Assembly (NCBI GenBank): GCA_035628135.1
Contig: DASPKM010000005.1
Span: forward strand, 155,053 to 219,052
DNA length: 64,000 bases
Direction of reading: 5' to 3'
Source of the DNA: DASPKM01 sp035628135
Lineage (GTDB): Bacteria > Bacteroidota > Bacteroidia > Chitinophagales > Chitinophagaceae
Shown: positions 36,947 to 45,320 of the stretch, piece after piece
How positions within the stretch are numbered: the first letter of the stretch is position 1
Layout: every line of letters starts with the position of its first letter
Program-made: the position numbers and the translations under genes
Notes under the pieces: model-generated
Told to the model about the DNA's origin: nothing
The model's database searches: none
Seen by the model: only the letters and a program-made list of their open reading frames with translations

Positions 36947-37825
36947 CTACAGTATTTCTTCTACGTGCTTGCGGATGTTCTGCGCGATCTTTTCCGTGGG
37001 CAGGTCATTGGAATCGCTTCCGAAAGGGTCTTCAATTTCTTCTGCAATCAGCTCCAGGCTGGCTAACACGTAAAACACAAATGCCACTACCGGGATTACA
37101 TAATAACCAAGGCTGAACACAAATCCAAACGGCAGCGTCATTACATAGAAGAAAATGAATTTCTTTACAAACACGCTATAAGAAAATGGGATAGGGGTAT
37201 TCTTGATGCGTTCGCAGGCGCCGCAGATGTCGGTGAATGCCTGCAGGTCCGCGTTGAGGTTTATTAGTTGCTCTCCGCTTATTTTGCCCTGACGGTGCAA
37301 CAGGTACACGCGGTGTGTCAACTGGCTGGCAACCTGGTTGGGTAAATGCTTGTTCCTGTCCAGCATGTTCAGTTCGGGATGCGCTTCTTCATCCAACGCA
37401 AGCCTCGTGGCTTCTGAACGCAGATGGTCTTTCAGAACGGTTGCATAAAATGGAATGCTTCTTTTAAAGAACAGCCGCTGGTCATGGTCTTCTCGTGCAA
37501 GAATGGCGTTGAGCTTGATGGCCAGGTTGCGGCTGGTGTTTACCAGCGAGCCCCATAGTTTCCTGCCTTCCCACCAGCGGTCGTACGCGGTGTTGGTCCG
37601 GAACACCAACAGCAGCGACAATACGAATCCCAGCAGGTTATGCAACAAGGAAAGATTACGTAAGTAGATATTACCTGAAAGGTTCCAATGCTCCAGTTCC
37701 AGGTAAGCTACCAGTAATGAATATGCGCTAATGGCGAATATGAGCGGCAACAACCGCCGTACCGTATCCCCCTTGTGAAAGCGGAATATAAAAGTGAACC
37801 AGTCTTTGGGGTTATAAGCGATCAT
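36947..37825 (-). CDS. Bestrophin-family ion channel protein
   Basis: 292 residues of the bestrophin (UPF0187) family. Seen are the family start YNPKDWFTFIFRFHKGDTVRRLLP, an N-terminal hydrophobic pair, the block LLVFRTNTAYDRWWEGRKLWGSLVNTSRNLA and the C-terminal acidic EEIEDPFGSDSNDLPTEKIAQNIRKHVEEIL. Bestrophins form pentameric channels, anion-selective in animals and often cation-permeable in bacteria. It lies 36 bases after the aconitase gene on the same strand, with a hairpin between. Convergent with the LytS-like gene, whose stop is 6 bases away. Confidence 0.9.
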   Translation of the reverse strand: MIAYNPKDWFTFIFRFHKGDTVRRLLPLIFAISAYSLLVAYLELEHWNLSGNIYLRNLSLLHNLLGFVLSLLLVFRTNTAYDRWWEGRKLWGSLVNTSRNLAIKLNAILAREDHDQRLFFKRSIPFYATVLKDHLRSEATRLALDEEAHPELNMLDRNKHLPNQVASQLTHRVYLLHRQGKISGEQLINLNADLQAFTDICGACERIKNTPIPFSYSVFVKKFIFFYVMTLPFGFVFSLGYYVIPVVAFVFYVLASLELIAEEIEDPFGSDSNDLPTEKIAQNIRKHVEEIL

Positions 37826-37831
37826 GTTGGA

Positions 37832-37859
37832 TGTTGGAGGTTTTTTACAACCTCCAACA
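37832..37859. repeat. Stem-loop between aconitase and bestrophin genes
   Basis: TGTTGGAGGTT, loop TTTTAC, AACCTCCAACA: a perfect 11-base-pair stem filling the 36-base gap. No T-run follows on the minus strand, so it may stabilise the 3' end of the acn transcript or reduce read-through. Confidence 0.6.
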
Positions 37860-37861
37860 GT

Positions 37862-40129
37862 TTATTGCGATTGCATTTGTTTGCGGATCAGATTCAGCGC
37901 GCTTCCCGCCTTGAACCACTCTATCTGCTGCTGGTTGTAAGTATGGTTCACAGTGATCTCATCTTTTGTGCGATCGTTATGGCGCAGCACCACCGTCAAT
38001 GGCCTGCCTGGCGCAAAACTCGAAAGCCCGGTAATATCGATGATGTCGTCTTCCTGTACCTTGTCGTAATCATCCTTATTGGCGAATGTAAGCGCCAGCA
38101 TTCCCTGTTTTTTCAGGTTGGTTTCGTGTATGCGTGCAAATGAACGCACCAGTATGGCGCGAACGCCAAGGTGCCTCGGTTCCATGGCGGCGTGTTCGCG
38201 TGAAGAACCTTCGCCATAGTTTTCATCGCCCACTACAATGGTGCCTATGCCCGCGGCCTTGTAAGCGCGTTGTGTGGCCGGCACCGAACCGTACTCGCCG
38301 GTAAGCTGGTTCTTGATGCTATCGGTTTTATCGTTGTAGTAATTGATGGCGCCGATCAGCATGTTATTGGAAATATTGTCGAGGTGTCCGCGGTATTTTA
38401 ACCAGGGACCTGCCATGGATATATGGTCGGTGGTACATTTTCCCTTTGCTTTTATCAGCAGGCGCAATCCTTTCAGGTCTGTGCCTTCCCATGCGGGAAA
38501 AGGTTCCAGCAGTTGTAGGCGCTGGCTGTCGGGGCTTACGATCACTTCCACGGTGCTTCCATCAACGGCCGGCTCCTGGTAACCTGCATCCTCAACCGAA
38601 AATCCATGTGGTGGTAATTCGAAGCCTTTGGGTTCATCCAGCATTACCTCTTTGCCGTCAAGGTTCCTCAACTTATCTTTTAATGGATTGAAAGAAAGTC
38701 TTCCTGCAATGGCGAATGCGGTAACTATTTCGGGAGAAGCTACAAAAGCATGCGTGCTGGCAAGTCCGTCGTTGCGCTTGGCGAAGTTCCTGTTGAAGGA
38801 AGTAACGATGGTGTTCTTGCGATTGGGATCGTCTATATGCCTTGCCCATTGACCTATGCAGGGGCCGCAGGCATTGGCCAATACCACGCCGCCAATGGCA
38901 TCGAACGTCTTCAGCAATCCATCTTTCTCCACTGTGTAGCGCACCAGCTCACTGCCCGGTGTAATGGTAAATTCGCTGGCGGCCTTCAATCCTTTTTGCC
39001 TGGCCTGTGCGGCAATCGACGCGGAGCGGCTGATGTCTTCGTAAGATGAGTTGGTACAACTGCCTATCAATGCCACTTCCACTTCATCGGGCCATCCGTT
39101 GGCCTTTACGGCTTCGGCCATCTTGGAGATGGGCGTGGCAAGGTCCGGGGTGAACGGGCCGTTTACATGCGGCTCCAATTCGTCCAGGTTTATTTCTATT
39201 AATTGATCATAATATTTTGCGGGCTGCTCATACACTTCAGGATCGGGACGGAGGTGGTCTCTTACCTGGTTGGCCAGCACGGCTACTTCTTCACGGCCAG
39301 TGGCGGTTAAGTATCCCGCCATCCTTTCATCGTAAGCAAACAATGAGCAGGTGGCGCCTATTTCTGCGCCCATGTTACAAACGGTGGCCTTGCCAGTGGC
39401 GCTCATGCTGTCGGCGCCCGGCCCGAAATATTCTACAATGGCGCCCGTGCCGCCCTTAACGGTCAGTACTCCCGCCACTTTCAGGATCACGTCTTTGGCG
39501 CTCGTCCATCCACTGAGCCGGCCGGTTAGTTTTACGCCGATCAGCTTTGGCATTTTCAATTCCCAGGGCAGCCCGGCCATAACGTCTACTGCGTCGGCGC
39601 CGCCTACACCGATGGCGATCATACCGAGCCCGCCGGCATTGGGCGTATGGGAGTCCGTGCCTATCATCATGCCGCCGGGGAATGCATAGTTTTCCAGCAC
39701 TACCTGGTGAATGATGCCGGCCCCTGGTTTCCAGAAGCCGATGCCGTATTTATTGGATATGGACGCGAGGAATTCATATACCTCGCGGTTGATTTCTATA
39801 GCGGTTGCCAGGTCTTGCACTGCGCCGGTCTTGGCCTGTATCAGGTGGTCGCAATGCACCGTCGAGGGCACGGCTACCTGCGAACGGCCGCAGGTCATGA
39901 ATTGCAGGAGGGCCATTTGGGCCGTTGCATCCTGCATGGCGACGCGGTCGGGCGCAAAGTCAACATAATCTTTCCCGCGCTCGTAACGCTGGCTGGCGGG
40001 TTGATAAGTATGAGCGTATAATATTTTTTCCGAGAGCGTCAGCGGCCTTCCGAGCAATTGCCGGGCAACAGCCACTTTTTCGGGTAATTCACTGTAAACC
40101 TTCTTAATAAGATCGAGATCAAAAACCAT
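37862..40129 (-). CDS. acn: Aconitate hydratase
   Basis: 755 residues, like the mitochondrial-type aconitases of Bacteroidota. The iron-sulfur ligands are visible in SCTNSSYEDISRSA and ANACGPCIGQWARH; other family blocks are IGTDSHTPNAGGLGMIAIGVGGADAVD, SFNRNFAKRNDG and the swivelling-domain GDENYGEGSSREHAAMEPRHLGV. It isomerises citrate to isocitrate in the TCA cycle in the cytoplasm. The start fits the family (MVFDLDLIKKVY). No other TCA gene is adjacent. Confidence 0.97.
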   Translation of the reverse strand: MVFDLDLIKKVYSELPEKVAVARQLLGRPLTLSEKILYAHTYQPASQRYERGKDYVDFAPDRVAMQDATAQMALLQFMTCGRSQVAVPSTVHCDHLIQAKTGAVQDLATAIEINREVYEFLASISNKYGIGFWKPGAGIIHQVVLENYAFPGGMMIGTDSHTPNAGGLGMIAIGVGGADAVDVMAGLPWELKMPKLIGVKLTGRLSGWTSAKDVILKVAGVLTVKGGTGAIVEYFGPGADSMSATGKATVCNMGAEIGATCSLFAYDERMAGYLTATGREEVAVLANQVRDHLRPDPEVYEQPAKYYDQLIEINLDELEPHVNGPFTPDLATPISKMAEAVKANGWPDEVEVALIGSCTNSSYEDISRSASIAAQARQKGLKAASEFTITPGSELVRYTVEKDGLLKTFDAIGGVVLANACGPCIGQWARHIDDPNRKNTIVTSFNRNFAKRNDGLASTHAFVASPEIVTAFAIAGRLSFNPLKDKLRNLDGKEVMLDEPKGFELPPHGFSVEDAGYQEPAVDGSTVEVIVSPDSQRLQLLEPFPAWEGTDLKGLRLLIKAKGKCTTDHISMAGPWLKYRGHLDNISNNMLIGAINYYNDKTDSIKNQLTGEYGSVPATQRAYKAAGIGTIVVGDENYGEGSSREHAAMEPRHLGVRAILVRSFARIHETNLKKQGMLALTFANKDDYDKVQEDDIIDITGLSSFAPGRPLTVVLRHNDRTKDEITVNHTYNQQQIEWFKAGSALNLIRKQMQSQ

Positions 40130-40348
40130 GTGTGCAATTTTAATTGAATGAGCCAGGTTGCAGCAGCGGTACGCAAAACCGGTGTCTGCAGTAGCCGGTT
40201 TGTTTTGAAATGCGCTGCGAATTTATCGAAAAAAATGCAAGCGTTGAGCCAAAAGCGGTTAGGCGCGAAAAGCGTGGGGTTTATACACGAATTACAGGAA
40301 CCCCAGGTTGGGGTTTTTGGTATTGATTATGTTTTCTAAATTAGCAGT

Positions 40349-40570
40349 ATGAACAAACTGAGACATTTCATCGAATGGAAGGTGTTTGGTGTATGCTCAG
40401 CTATTGGCGATAAAATGGGCATTGCACCATCCCGCATACGTACATGGTTCATGTATATTTCTTTCATCACCATGGGCTCTCCGCTGATCGTGTATTTTAT
40501 AGTCGCGTTCTGGATGAACATCAAGCGCTATATATGGTCCGCGAGAAGAAATCCGCTGAAGTATATGTAA
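40349..40570 (+). CDS. PspC-domain small membrane protein
   Basis: 73 residues with a PspC domain: an amphipathic start (LRHFIEWKVFGVCSAIGDKMGIAPSRIRTWFMY), then a membrane segment (ISFITMGSPLIVYFIVAFWM) and a basic tail. PspC proteins take part in membrane-stress responses in proteobacteria; in Bacteroidota small stand-alone copies are common and their role is less clear. It is convergent with kdsA, and a weak hairpin (GTGAGT/ACTCAC, about 40596-40619) lies between. Confidence 0.85.
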   Translation: MNKLRHFIEWKVFGVCSAIGDKMGIAPSRIRTWFMYISFITMGSPLIVYFIVAFWMNIKRYIWSARRNPLKYM

Positions 40571-40623
40571 ATAGGGAGTGGTTAATAGTGAATGGTGAGT
40601 ATTAGTGGCTTATCACTCACAAC

Positions 40624-41445
40624 TCACACCACGGCTTGCCGCAGTTTTACCGATTGCTTTAATAAGTCTTCCAGCAAATCCAGTCGTAACATATTGGCCC
40701 CGTCGCTTTTTGCCTGTGCCGGAATGGGGTGTGTTTCTATAAACAATCCATTGGCCCCTGCGGCAATCGCGGCCTTTGCGATGGTGCCGATCAATTGAGG
40801 ATTGCCACCGGTTACACCAGAAGTTTGATTGGGCTGCTGCAGGCTATGCGTGCAATCCATTACCACCGGCACCCCATGTTGCTGCATCCAGGGAATATTG
40901 CGGTAGTCAACTACGAGATCCTGGTATCCGAAGGTGGTGCCGCGCTCCGTAAGCATCACTTTATCATTTCCTGCGTTTTGGATCTTTTCCACCGCGAATT
41001 TCATCGACTCGCCGCTAACGAACTGGCCCTTTTTCACATTCACAATTTTGCCCGTGCCGGCCGCGGCCACCAATAATTCCGTTTGCCTGCACAGGAAAGC
41101 AGGAATTTGCAGTATATCTACATACTCCGCCGCCAGGGTGGCCTCGGCGGCTGAATGGATATCGGTGGTAACGGGCAAACCATAGGTTTTGGCCACTTTG
41201 CCGATCATTTTCAATCCTGTTTCATCACCCAGGCCGGTAAAAGAGGAGGCGCTGGTACGGTTGGCCTTCCGGTAAGATGCCTTGAATACATAGGGGATAC
41301 CCAGGTTCTTACAGATTTGAGACACTTTATCCGCAACCTGCATGATCAATTCCTCACTTTCCACCACACATGGTCCGGCGATTAAAAAAAAATTAGCGGG
41401 ATCGTACGATTGATTCGAAAAAAGCTGCTGTAAAAACTTATCCAT
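40624..41445 (-). CDS. kdsA: 3-deoxy-8-phosphooctulonate synthase
   Basis: 273 residues. Family blocks: FLIAGPCVVESEELIMQVA, YVFKASYRKANRTSASSFTGLG, TDIHSAAEA, LQIPAFLCRQTELLVAA, NVKKGQF, TERGTTFGYQDLVVDYRNI and DCTHSLQQP. KdsA condenses phosphoenolpyruvate with arabinose-5-phosphate to give Kdo-8-phosphate, the precursor of the inner core of lipopolysaccharide. A TAACTTTG box lies 5 bases before the start codon. The gene stands alone, with no other Kdo gene adjacent. Confidence 0.96.
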   Translation of the reverse strand: MDKFLQQLFSNQSYDPANFFLIAGPCVVESEELIMQVADKVSQICKNLGIPYVFKASYRKANRTSASSFTGLGDETGLKMIGKVAKTYGLPVTTDIHSAAEATLAAEYVDILQIPAFLCRQTELLVAAAGTGKIVNVKKGQFVSGESMKFAVEKIQNAGNDKVMLTERGTTFGYQDLVVDYRNIPWMQQHGVPVVMDCTHSLQQPNQTSGVTGGNPQLIGTIAKAAIAAGANGLFIETHPIPAQAKSDGANMLRLDLLEDLLKQSVKLRQAVV

Positions 41446-41450
41446 AAGCG

Positions 41451-41458
41451 CAAAGTTA
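41451..41458 (-). promoter_or_regulatory. Candidate -7 box TAACTTTG of kdsA
   Basis: On the minus strand TAACTTTG matches TAnnTTTG exactly and ends 5 bases before the ATG at 41445, so the transcript would have almost no leader. The -33 position (19 bases upstream) is not a clear TTTG. Confidence 0.45.
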
Positions 41459-41538
41459 GGGAGGGCGCGCCTTTTAACATGATTAAGGACAAGTTTGGCA
41501 TACAGTTTTAGTTATAATATCCATAGAGTGCTAAGGCC

Positions 41539-41772
41539 ATGAAGAAGCCACATTTTACCATAGAAAGCGTTACCGGCAAACCTTACTTTAAGGTGGAAGA
41601 TGCAGAGCATATTTACTTCATCCCGGACAAGCTCCGTCCCGACGTAGAAGCCTATTTAAAGCGGGAATCCTTCGATTCTGCGCACCAAAGTGATCTTACC
41701 AACTGGTATCTCTCCCTGCCACACCACGAAAAAACGGCACTGATAGTTGCCGTTAATAAAAACATCGCCTAA
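41539..41772 (+). CDS. Unknown small protein
   Basis: 77 residues, soluble, with a beta-strand start (HFTIESVTGKPYFKVEDAEHIYFIP) and a helical end (DLTNWYLSLPHHEKTALIVAVNKNIA). No family recognised. It has its own 93-base upstream gap from divergent kdsA. One of several short orphan genes between 41.5 and 45.1 kb. Confidence 0.6.
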   Translation: MKKPHFTIESVTGKPYFKVEDAEHIYFIPDKLRPDVEAYLKRESFDSAHQSDLTNWYLSLPHHEKTALIVAVNKNIA

Positions 41773-41920
41773 AGTCCGCCATAATTTTTGAGGTTAAATT
41801 TCCACAGTCTCCCTGCTCTTGTGGAATTACGATTCGATAACAAAAGTTTTATCAACATCGCCGCTTAACGGCTTGTTAAATGTGTAACATATCATACTTT
41901 TAAGCAAACCTGCTTATGAT

Positions 41921-42193
41921 ATGAAACCCTTTGAAGTTACCTTTTCAATCGGCGATACGGATCATACAGCCTTCGTTACCCCAGAAATGAGGAATGCGGA
42001 GTTAGTATATAGCTGTCTTATCAACGACTCGGTATTATTTACCATCAGGAAGAATAATGACAACCGGTGGGAAAACCAGGAAGGCAATGCTTCGGCCCTT
42101 TGCAGGCTAATAGGCTGGCAAATAGACCATCACCTTAAACGCGTGCTGCTTAAGCATAAAAGGCCTATCAATAATTTCGACCTCTCACTCTAA
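41921..42193 (+). CDS. Unknown small protein
   Basis: 90 residues, soluble: beta-rich first half (FEVTFSIGDTDHTAFVTPEM; VLFTIRKNNDNRWENQEG) and a basic helical end (IGWQIDHHLKRVLLKHKRPINNF). The layout resembles small proteins that Bacteroidota often encode singly, but no family or function is recognised. Confidence 0.65.
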   Translation: MKPFEVTFSIGDTDHTAFVTPEMRNAELVYSCLINDSVLFTIRKNNDNRWENQEGNASALCRLIGWQIDHHLKRVLLKHKRPINNFDLSL

Positions 42194-42262
42194 CACATAC
42201 ACCGCCGGGTTCCAGTTCAGTGGCGCGTTAATTTCAGTAAGTACTGCAAAGCGATTGCATTT

Positions 42263-42640
42263 ATGGACGTACTGGAAAAAGCATACGACTATATAGATTA
42301 TACCTTATCCGAACTATCGAAGCTGGAAGGGAATTGCGTTTCATTATTATATTTCTTCAAATTGTTTTCCCCCGCGGGTAAATTGGCCCAACAGATTCTG
42401 ATGGATAATTCTTTTATAACGGTAGAAAAAGAAAGCAACGTTTCGGTGGTATGCATAACCGAAAAGGGAAGGGAAGTTGTGCAAAGGGGAGGCGTGCGGG
42501 AATACCTTGGTTACCTGGATGAACAGGACAGAACAAAAAAACAAAAGGCAAAAGCGATCAGGAAAATGTTTGCGTTAGCGGCTTTCGTGGCAGGGGCTGT
42601 ATTAGTTACGGGCTATGCGTTACGAGTTACGAAAACTTAA
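42263..42640 (+). CDS. Unknown protein with a possible winged-helix domain and C-terminal membrane segment
   Basis: 125 residues. The first ~80 could be a winged-helix domain (LEGNCVSLLYFFKLFSPAGKLAQQILMDNSFITVEKESNVSVVCITEKGREVVQRGG), the last strand pair resembling a wing. A basic stretch KKQKAKAIRKMF precedes one membrane segment (ALAAFVAGAVLVTGYAL). No known family. If the wing assignment is right it would be a tail-anchored DNA-binding-like protein; that is inference. Confidence 0.6.
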   Translation: MDVLEKAYDYIDYTLSELSKLEGNCVSLLYFFKLFSPAGKLAQQILMDNSFITVEKESNVSVVCITEKGREVVQRGGVREYLGYLDEQDRTKKQKAKAIRKMFALAAFVAGAVLVTGYALRVTKT

Positions 42641-42668
42641 CTGTAACGCACAACCCATGAAGTTTAAT

Positions 42669-43124
42669 TTAGTTCAGGTCATAAGCATCTACCGAAAGCT
42701 CCACGATATCATCTTCAGGAGAAAATCCTGAGGTCATTTCTTCGTAATGTTTTTCAAATGCCAGTGAAACCCTGTCGCAGAACAGCGATTCCAGCATCTG
42801 CAATGCAAATTGTTTAAAGGCATAATTGTCTTTTAAGAATTCGAAGAAAAGCATTACGCCCTGGCGTTTGTCTTTCTTAACGTTGATGACGCTGATATAT
42901 CTTCCAAGCTGCCAGATGCAGATCAATTCATGGTTTGCATTGGCCAGCTCTTTTTCAAACTCATTATTAAGGTCAAAGCCGATCACATGAAGATTACGCC
43001 TGATCTTTAATATCGATTTGGTAACACCGAATGTTTGATCGAAGTTCAGTTCATCTGCCAATAACACCAGCTTGCTGTGTTCGTATATTTTATTCTGTAT
43101 CAGAATATCATTATCGATCTTCAT
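42669..43124 (-). CDS. Unknown soluble protein
   Basis: 151 residues, mixed alpha/beta, no signal or membrane segment. Text includes KLVLLADELNFDQTFGVTKSILKIRRN, ISVINVKKDKRQGVMLFFEFLKDNYAF and an acidic end SPEDDIVELSVDAYDLN. No family recognised. Convergent with the previous gene, 28 bases apart. Confidence 0.65.
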   Translation of the reverse strand: MKIDNDILIQNKIYEHSKLVLLADELNFDQTFGVTKSILKIRRNLHVIGFDLNNEFEKELANANHELICIWQLGRYISVINVKKDKRQGVMLFFEFLKDNYAFKQFALQMLESLFCDRVSLAFEKHYEEMTSGFSPEDDIVELSVDAYDLN

Positions 43125-43273
43125 AACCTTTCGATTTGTGTCAATAATTGCTCAACTCTTTTCAGTGGTAGTAGTACCAATATTATACCATTGCAAAACC
43201 GCTATTATGCCGATATACAAAGTGTACATAAATGTGCTCAATAGGAGAAAAACATCTTATTTTTTGCGGAATA

Positions 43274-43302
43274 AAAAACCCCGGACTTGTAGTCCAGGGT
43301 TG
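43274..43302 (-). terminator. Intrinsic terminator of the first KGG gene
   Basis: AACCCCGGAC, loop TTGTA, GTCCAGGGTT (one mismatch); on the minus strand the stem is followed by six T. It lies 24 bases after the stop of the gene at 43326-43598. Confidence 0.8.
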
Positions 43303-43325
43303 CGTAATACTATAATTTGGAGAAA

Positions 43326-43598
43326 CTATTCCCGGTTTTGGCGATTGCCCCTGGACTGTCCTCCCTTTCTTCCGATCTCTGCCATGTGCTCACGGTTCTG
43401 GCTGACTGCTTCACCGCCCTTGCGGCCGGCTTCGCGTGCTTCTTCGGAATTGAACTCATGGGCCCTGCCTTGCTGGTGAGCGGCTTGTCCGCCTTTGCTG
43501 GCTATTGCCCTTTGTTGCTCGGGGTCCATGGCTGCAAAGCCACGATTAGATTTTCTTGGTTGGTCCTGGTTTTCGCCCCTGCCTGAATTATTACTCAT
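43326..43598 (-). CDS. KGG-repeat stress protein
   Basis: 90 residues, highly charged and probably unfolded, with several copies of the stress-protein motif containing K-G-G (RAIASKGGQAAHQQG, REAGRKGGEAVSQNR, AEIGRKGGQSRG) and the lead-in NRGFAAMDPEQQR. Proteins with this repeat (con-10, GsiB/YciG types) are made under general stress, desiccation or stationary phase. It shares the NRGFA-S/A-MDPE-RQ start with the next gene, so the two are paralogues. A terminator follows. Confidence 0.88.
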   Translation of the reverse strand: MSNNSGRGENQDQPRKSNRGFAAMDPEQQRAIASKGGQAAHQQGRAHEFNSEEAREAGRKGGEAVSQNREHMAEIGRKGGQSRGNRQNRE

Positions 43599-43642
43599 AA
43601 CTGTCTTTTTTGTTTTGTTTTAAAATTGGTTTAAGTTATTCG

Positions 43643-43909
43643 TTAGCGTGAGTTGGAAGTGTCGTTATTATTGCCGCTATTGTTGTTGTTGTTGTTATTA
43701 TTGTTATTCCTTCCACCTCCTGAGGCTTCACCGCCCTTACGGCCAATTTCGGCCATGTGTTGACGGTTACCACTAACTGCTTCACCTCCCTTGCGGGCTA
43801 TCTGCCGCTGCCGCTCCGGATCCATGGATGCAAATCCACGGTTTGAGGTGCTTTTGCCAGAGCGGCCGGTTTCATTGTTGTCGGTGCGGTCTTTTTTTTG
43901 TCGCGCCAT
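43643..43909 (-). CDS. KGG-repeat stress protein with poly-Asn tail
   Basis: 88 residues from the ATG at 43909; an ORF start 41 codons upstream has no KGG-like features. NRGFASMDPERQRQIARKGGEAV and AEIGRKGGEASGGG repeat the motifs of the neighbouring paralogue. The C-terminus is a run of ten Asn followed by SGNNNDTSNSR. The AAY codon repeat that encodes the run could vary in length by slippage. Expected to be a small disordered stress protein. Confidence 0.82.
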   Translation of the reverse strand: MARQKKDRTDNNETGRSGKSTSNRGFASMDPERQRQIARKGGEAVSGNRQHMAEIGRKGGEASGGGRNNNNNNNNNNSGNNNDTSNSR

Positions 43910-44203
43910 AAAGAAAATGTTTTGGTTTGATGAATCAATGGTTTGCAGGGTGATAAACGAAATAAGCGTACCAGTTTTTAATACGCTATTTTGGGCAGGT
44001 TTTCGGGTATTTGAGTAGAACGAATTCAACAATGTGGGCGGGATCGGGTCAAAACTCCGCGGGCATAGTTTTTATGTACAGCTCGCTAAGAAACCATTTC
44101 CTAAAAAATTTAGAGCTCAGTATTTTCCGCAGATAAGTAAAAACTGAATACATTTATAGTCTAAACCGGCAGCGCCAGGCCGGCAGAACCTGGTACTCGG
44201 AAT

Positions 44204-44437
44204 ATGGCAGGTATTACCTTGAGAGACCCGCAATTTGTCTATACCAAAGACAATCGTACGGGGGACGCAGTAATATATTGCACCCGTCCTATACGTTTTA
44301 AAGCCTACGTATTTGTTACGCCCGGCAATCCCGGGGGGTTTAAGCTATTGCCTGAAAAGGATACCGAACAGATCAGGAAGATCATGAAACGCATGACCGA
44401 CTGGTTTCACAAATGGCATGCAATGGAAAATTTGTAA
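44204..44437 (+). CDS. Unknown small protein
   Basis: 77 residues, soluble and basic: RDPQFVYTKDNRTGDAVIYCTRPIRFKAYVFVTPGNPGGFKLLPE in the beta-rich first part, then a helix DTEQIRKIMKRMTDWFHKWHAMENL. No family recognised. The 171 bases upstream, shared with the divergent KGG gene, hold no further feature I can support. Confidence 0.6.
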   Translation: MAGITLRDPQFVYTKDNRTGDAVIYCTRPIRFKAYVFVTPGNPGGFKLLPEKDTEQIRKIMKRMTDWFHKWHAMENL

Positions 44438-44562
44438 CGGCAATCCACACACTAACCGCACCAACTGGTCTATTTACATTTCCACATTTACTGTAGTCAG
44501 TAGAAAAAAATCAACAGTGCTGTTTACCAGATTTGCACCAACTTTGAAGGGATAATTCATTG

Positions 44563-44634
44563 AAAAAAAGGGCCGGCAAACAGGTGTAAGTCCTGTTGCT
44601 ATCATCTACGATGATGGTCTGCGGTGACCGGCCC
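44563..44634 (-). ncRNA. Cloverleaf-like structured RNA with intrinsic terminator
   Basis: Outer arms GGGCCGG (44570-44576) and CCGGCCC (44628-44634) pair over 7 bases. Inside are AACAGG/CCTGTT (44579-44584 with 44592-44597, seven-base loop), ATCATC/GATGAT (44601-44606 with 44610-44615) and a short GGTC/GACC hairpin (44616-44629, sharing two bases with the outer stem). On the minus strand the outer stem is followed by seven T (44563-44569), so it is read as a minus-strand RNA ending there. The shape recalls a tRNA, but the T-loop, D-arm and anticodon-loop bases do not fit. No known family recognised. The rest of the 44438-44855 gap has no other feature. Confidence 0.55.
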
Positions 44635-44855
44635 TACTTGAATATTCCATTCCTTGTGCCAAGTTTTGTTAAGTTTTCTAACGGTGCCGCACATTTCTTT
44701 TAGGCCGTGCTTGTTCAGTATAACCGAAGTTTTTAACAGCGGCAATTGATAAATTTCCTGGTTGAGATTCAATACTTTTTGTTTATTTCACAGGAAATTT
44801 TAGTTTCGGCTCCATTTTTCTTGCAATAAATTGTTAGACCGCAGACCAACAACTT

Positions 44856-45104
44856 ATGGCGAAAAGTTTCATGATCAGGTTTCCGTTTGAAGGAAAGCAC
44901 TGTTACGCCAACGTGTATGTGTATGATACCAATCCAAAAGAGTATCATGTGCATACTGTTAATTCACCTATGCATCATAACCTTCCCGAGAGTTTGGTAT
45001 TAATAGAACAAAATGAAAAACTATGCCTTCCCCATCCTGATGGAGCCAGTGCGGAATTCGTAAATATGATCGTGGAGGCGATTGAGCAACAGCTGAGAAA
45101 ATAA
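44856..45104 (+). CDS. Unknown small protein
   Basis: 82 residues, soluble, with a beta-rich middle (FMIRFPFEGKHCYANVYVYDTNPKEYHVHTVNSP) and a C-terminal helix (SAEFVNMIVEAIEQQLRK). No family recognised. It resembles in layout the other small orphans here (strands, then a terminal helix) without clear sequence identity. Confidence 0.65.
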   Translation: MAKSFMIRFPFEGKHCYANVYVYDTNPKEYHVHTVNSPMHHNLPESLVLIEQNEKLCLPHPDGASAEFVNMIVEAIEQQLRK

Positions 45105-45121
45105 TAGCAAGATTCTATTGC

Positions 45122-45150
45122 AAAAAAAAGCTGCTCGTGAAGAGCAGCTT
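45122..45150 (-). terminator. Minus-strand intrinsic terminator
   Basis: AAGCTGCTC, five-base loop, GAGCAGCTT; eight T follow on the minus strand (45122-45129). It probably ends the transcript of the protease gene at 45321-46091. Confidence 0.75.
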
Positions 45151-45172
45151 GTCAAAAAAATCATCGGTTTTT

Positions 45173-45192
45173 TGTACCGCGTACGGGATTCG
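45173..45192. repeat. Distal copy of the tRNA-Glu 3' end (att-like direct repeat)
   Basis: TGTACCGCGTACGGGATTCG is repeated exactly at 46451-46470, where it is the 3' end of the tRNA-Glu gene. The similarity stops on both sides after these 20 bases. This is the pattern left by a tyrosine recombinase integrating at a tRNA 3' end. Confidence 0.8.
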
Positions 45193-45282
45193 GTTTTGGG
45201 CATTTTGCTCACTTTTTTCACGTTTTTGCCTCGACTGTCGCTATGAATATTATTTGACAACATATAGAAGGAACCTTTAATT

Positions 45283-45301
45283 CGTCCGGTTTTTCGTCCG
45301 G
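45283..45301. repeat. CGTCCGG double repeat (left copy)
   Basis: CGTCCGG occurs twice 12 bases apart (45283, 45295). The same pair with the same spacing occurs at 46383-46401, differing at one spacer base. Both lie just inside the two tRNA-derived repeats. Confidence 0.65.
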
Positions 45302-45320
45302 CTTTTAATTGTGCGAAGGA

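Noticed and set aside
40148..40339. Open frame upstream of PspC
   Set aside because: It lies in the aconitase promoter region and reads as random sequence.
44563..44634. Reading the cloverleaf-like RNA as a tRNA or a cobalamin riboswitch
   Set aside because: The arm sizes recall a tRNA, but the T-loop and the base before the anticodon do not match and the outer stem runs directly into the T-run. The GGTGTAAGTCC text recalls the cobalamin riboswitch, but its core and a downstream transport gene are missing.
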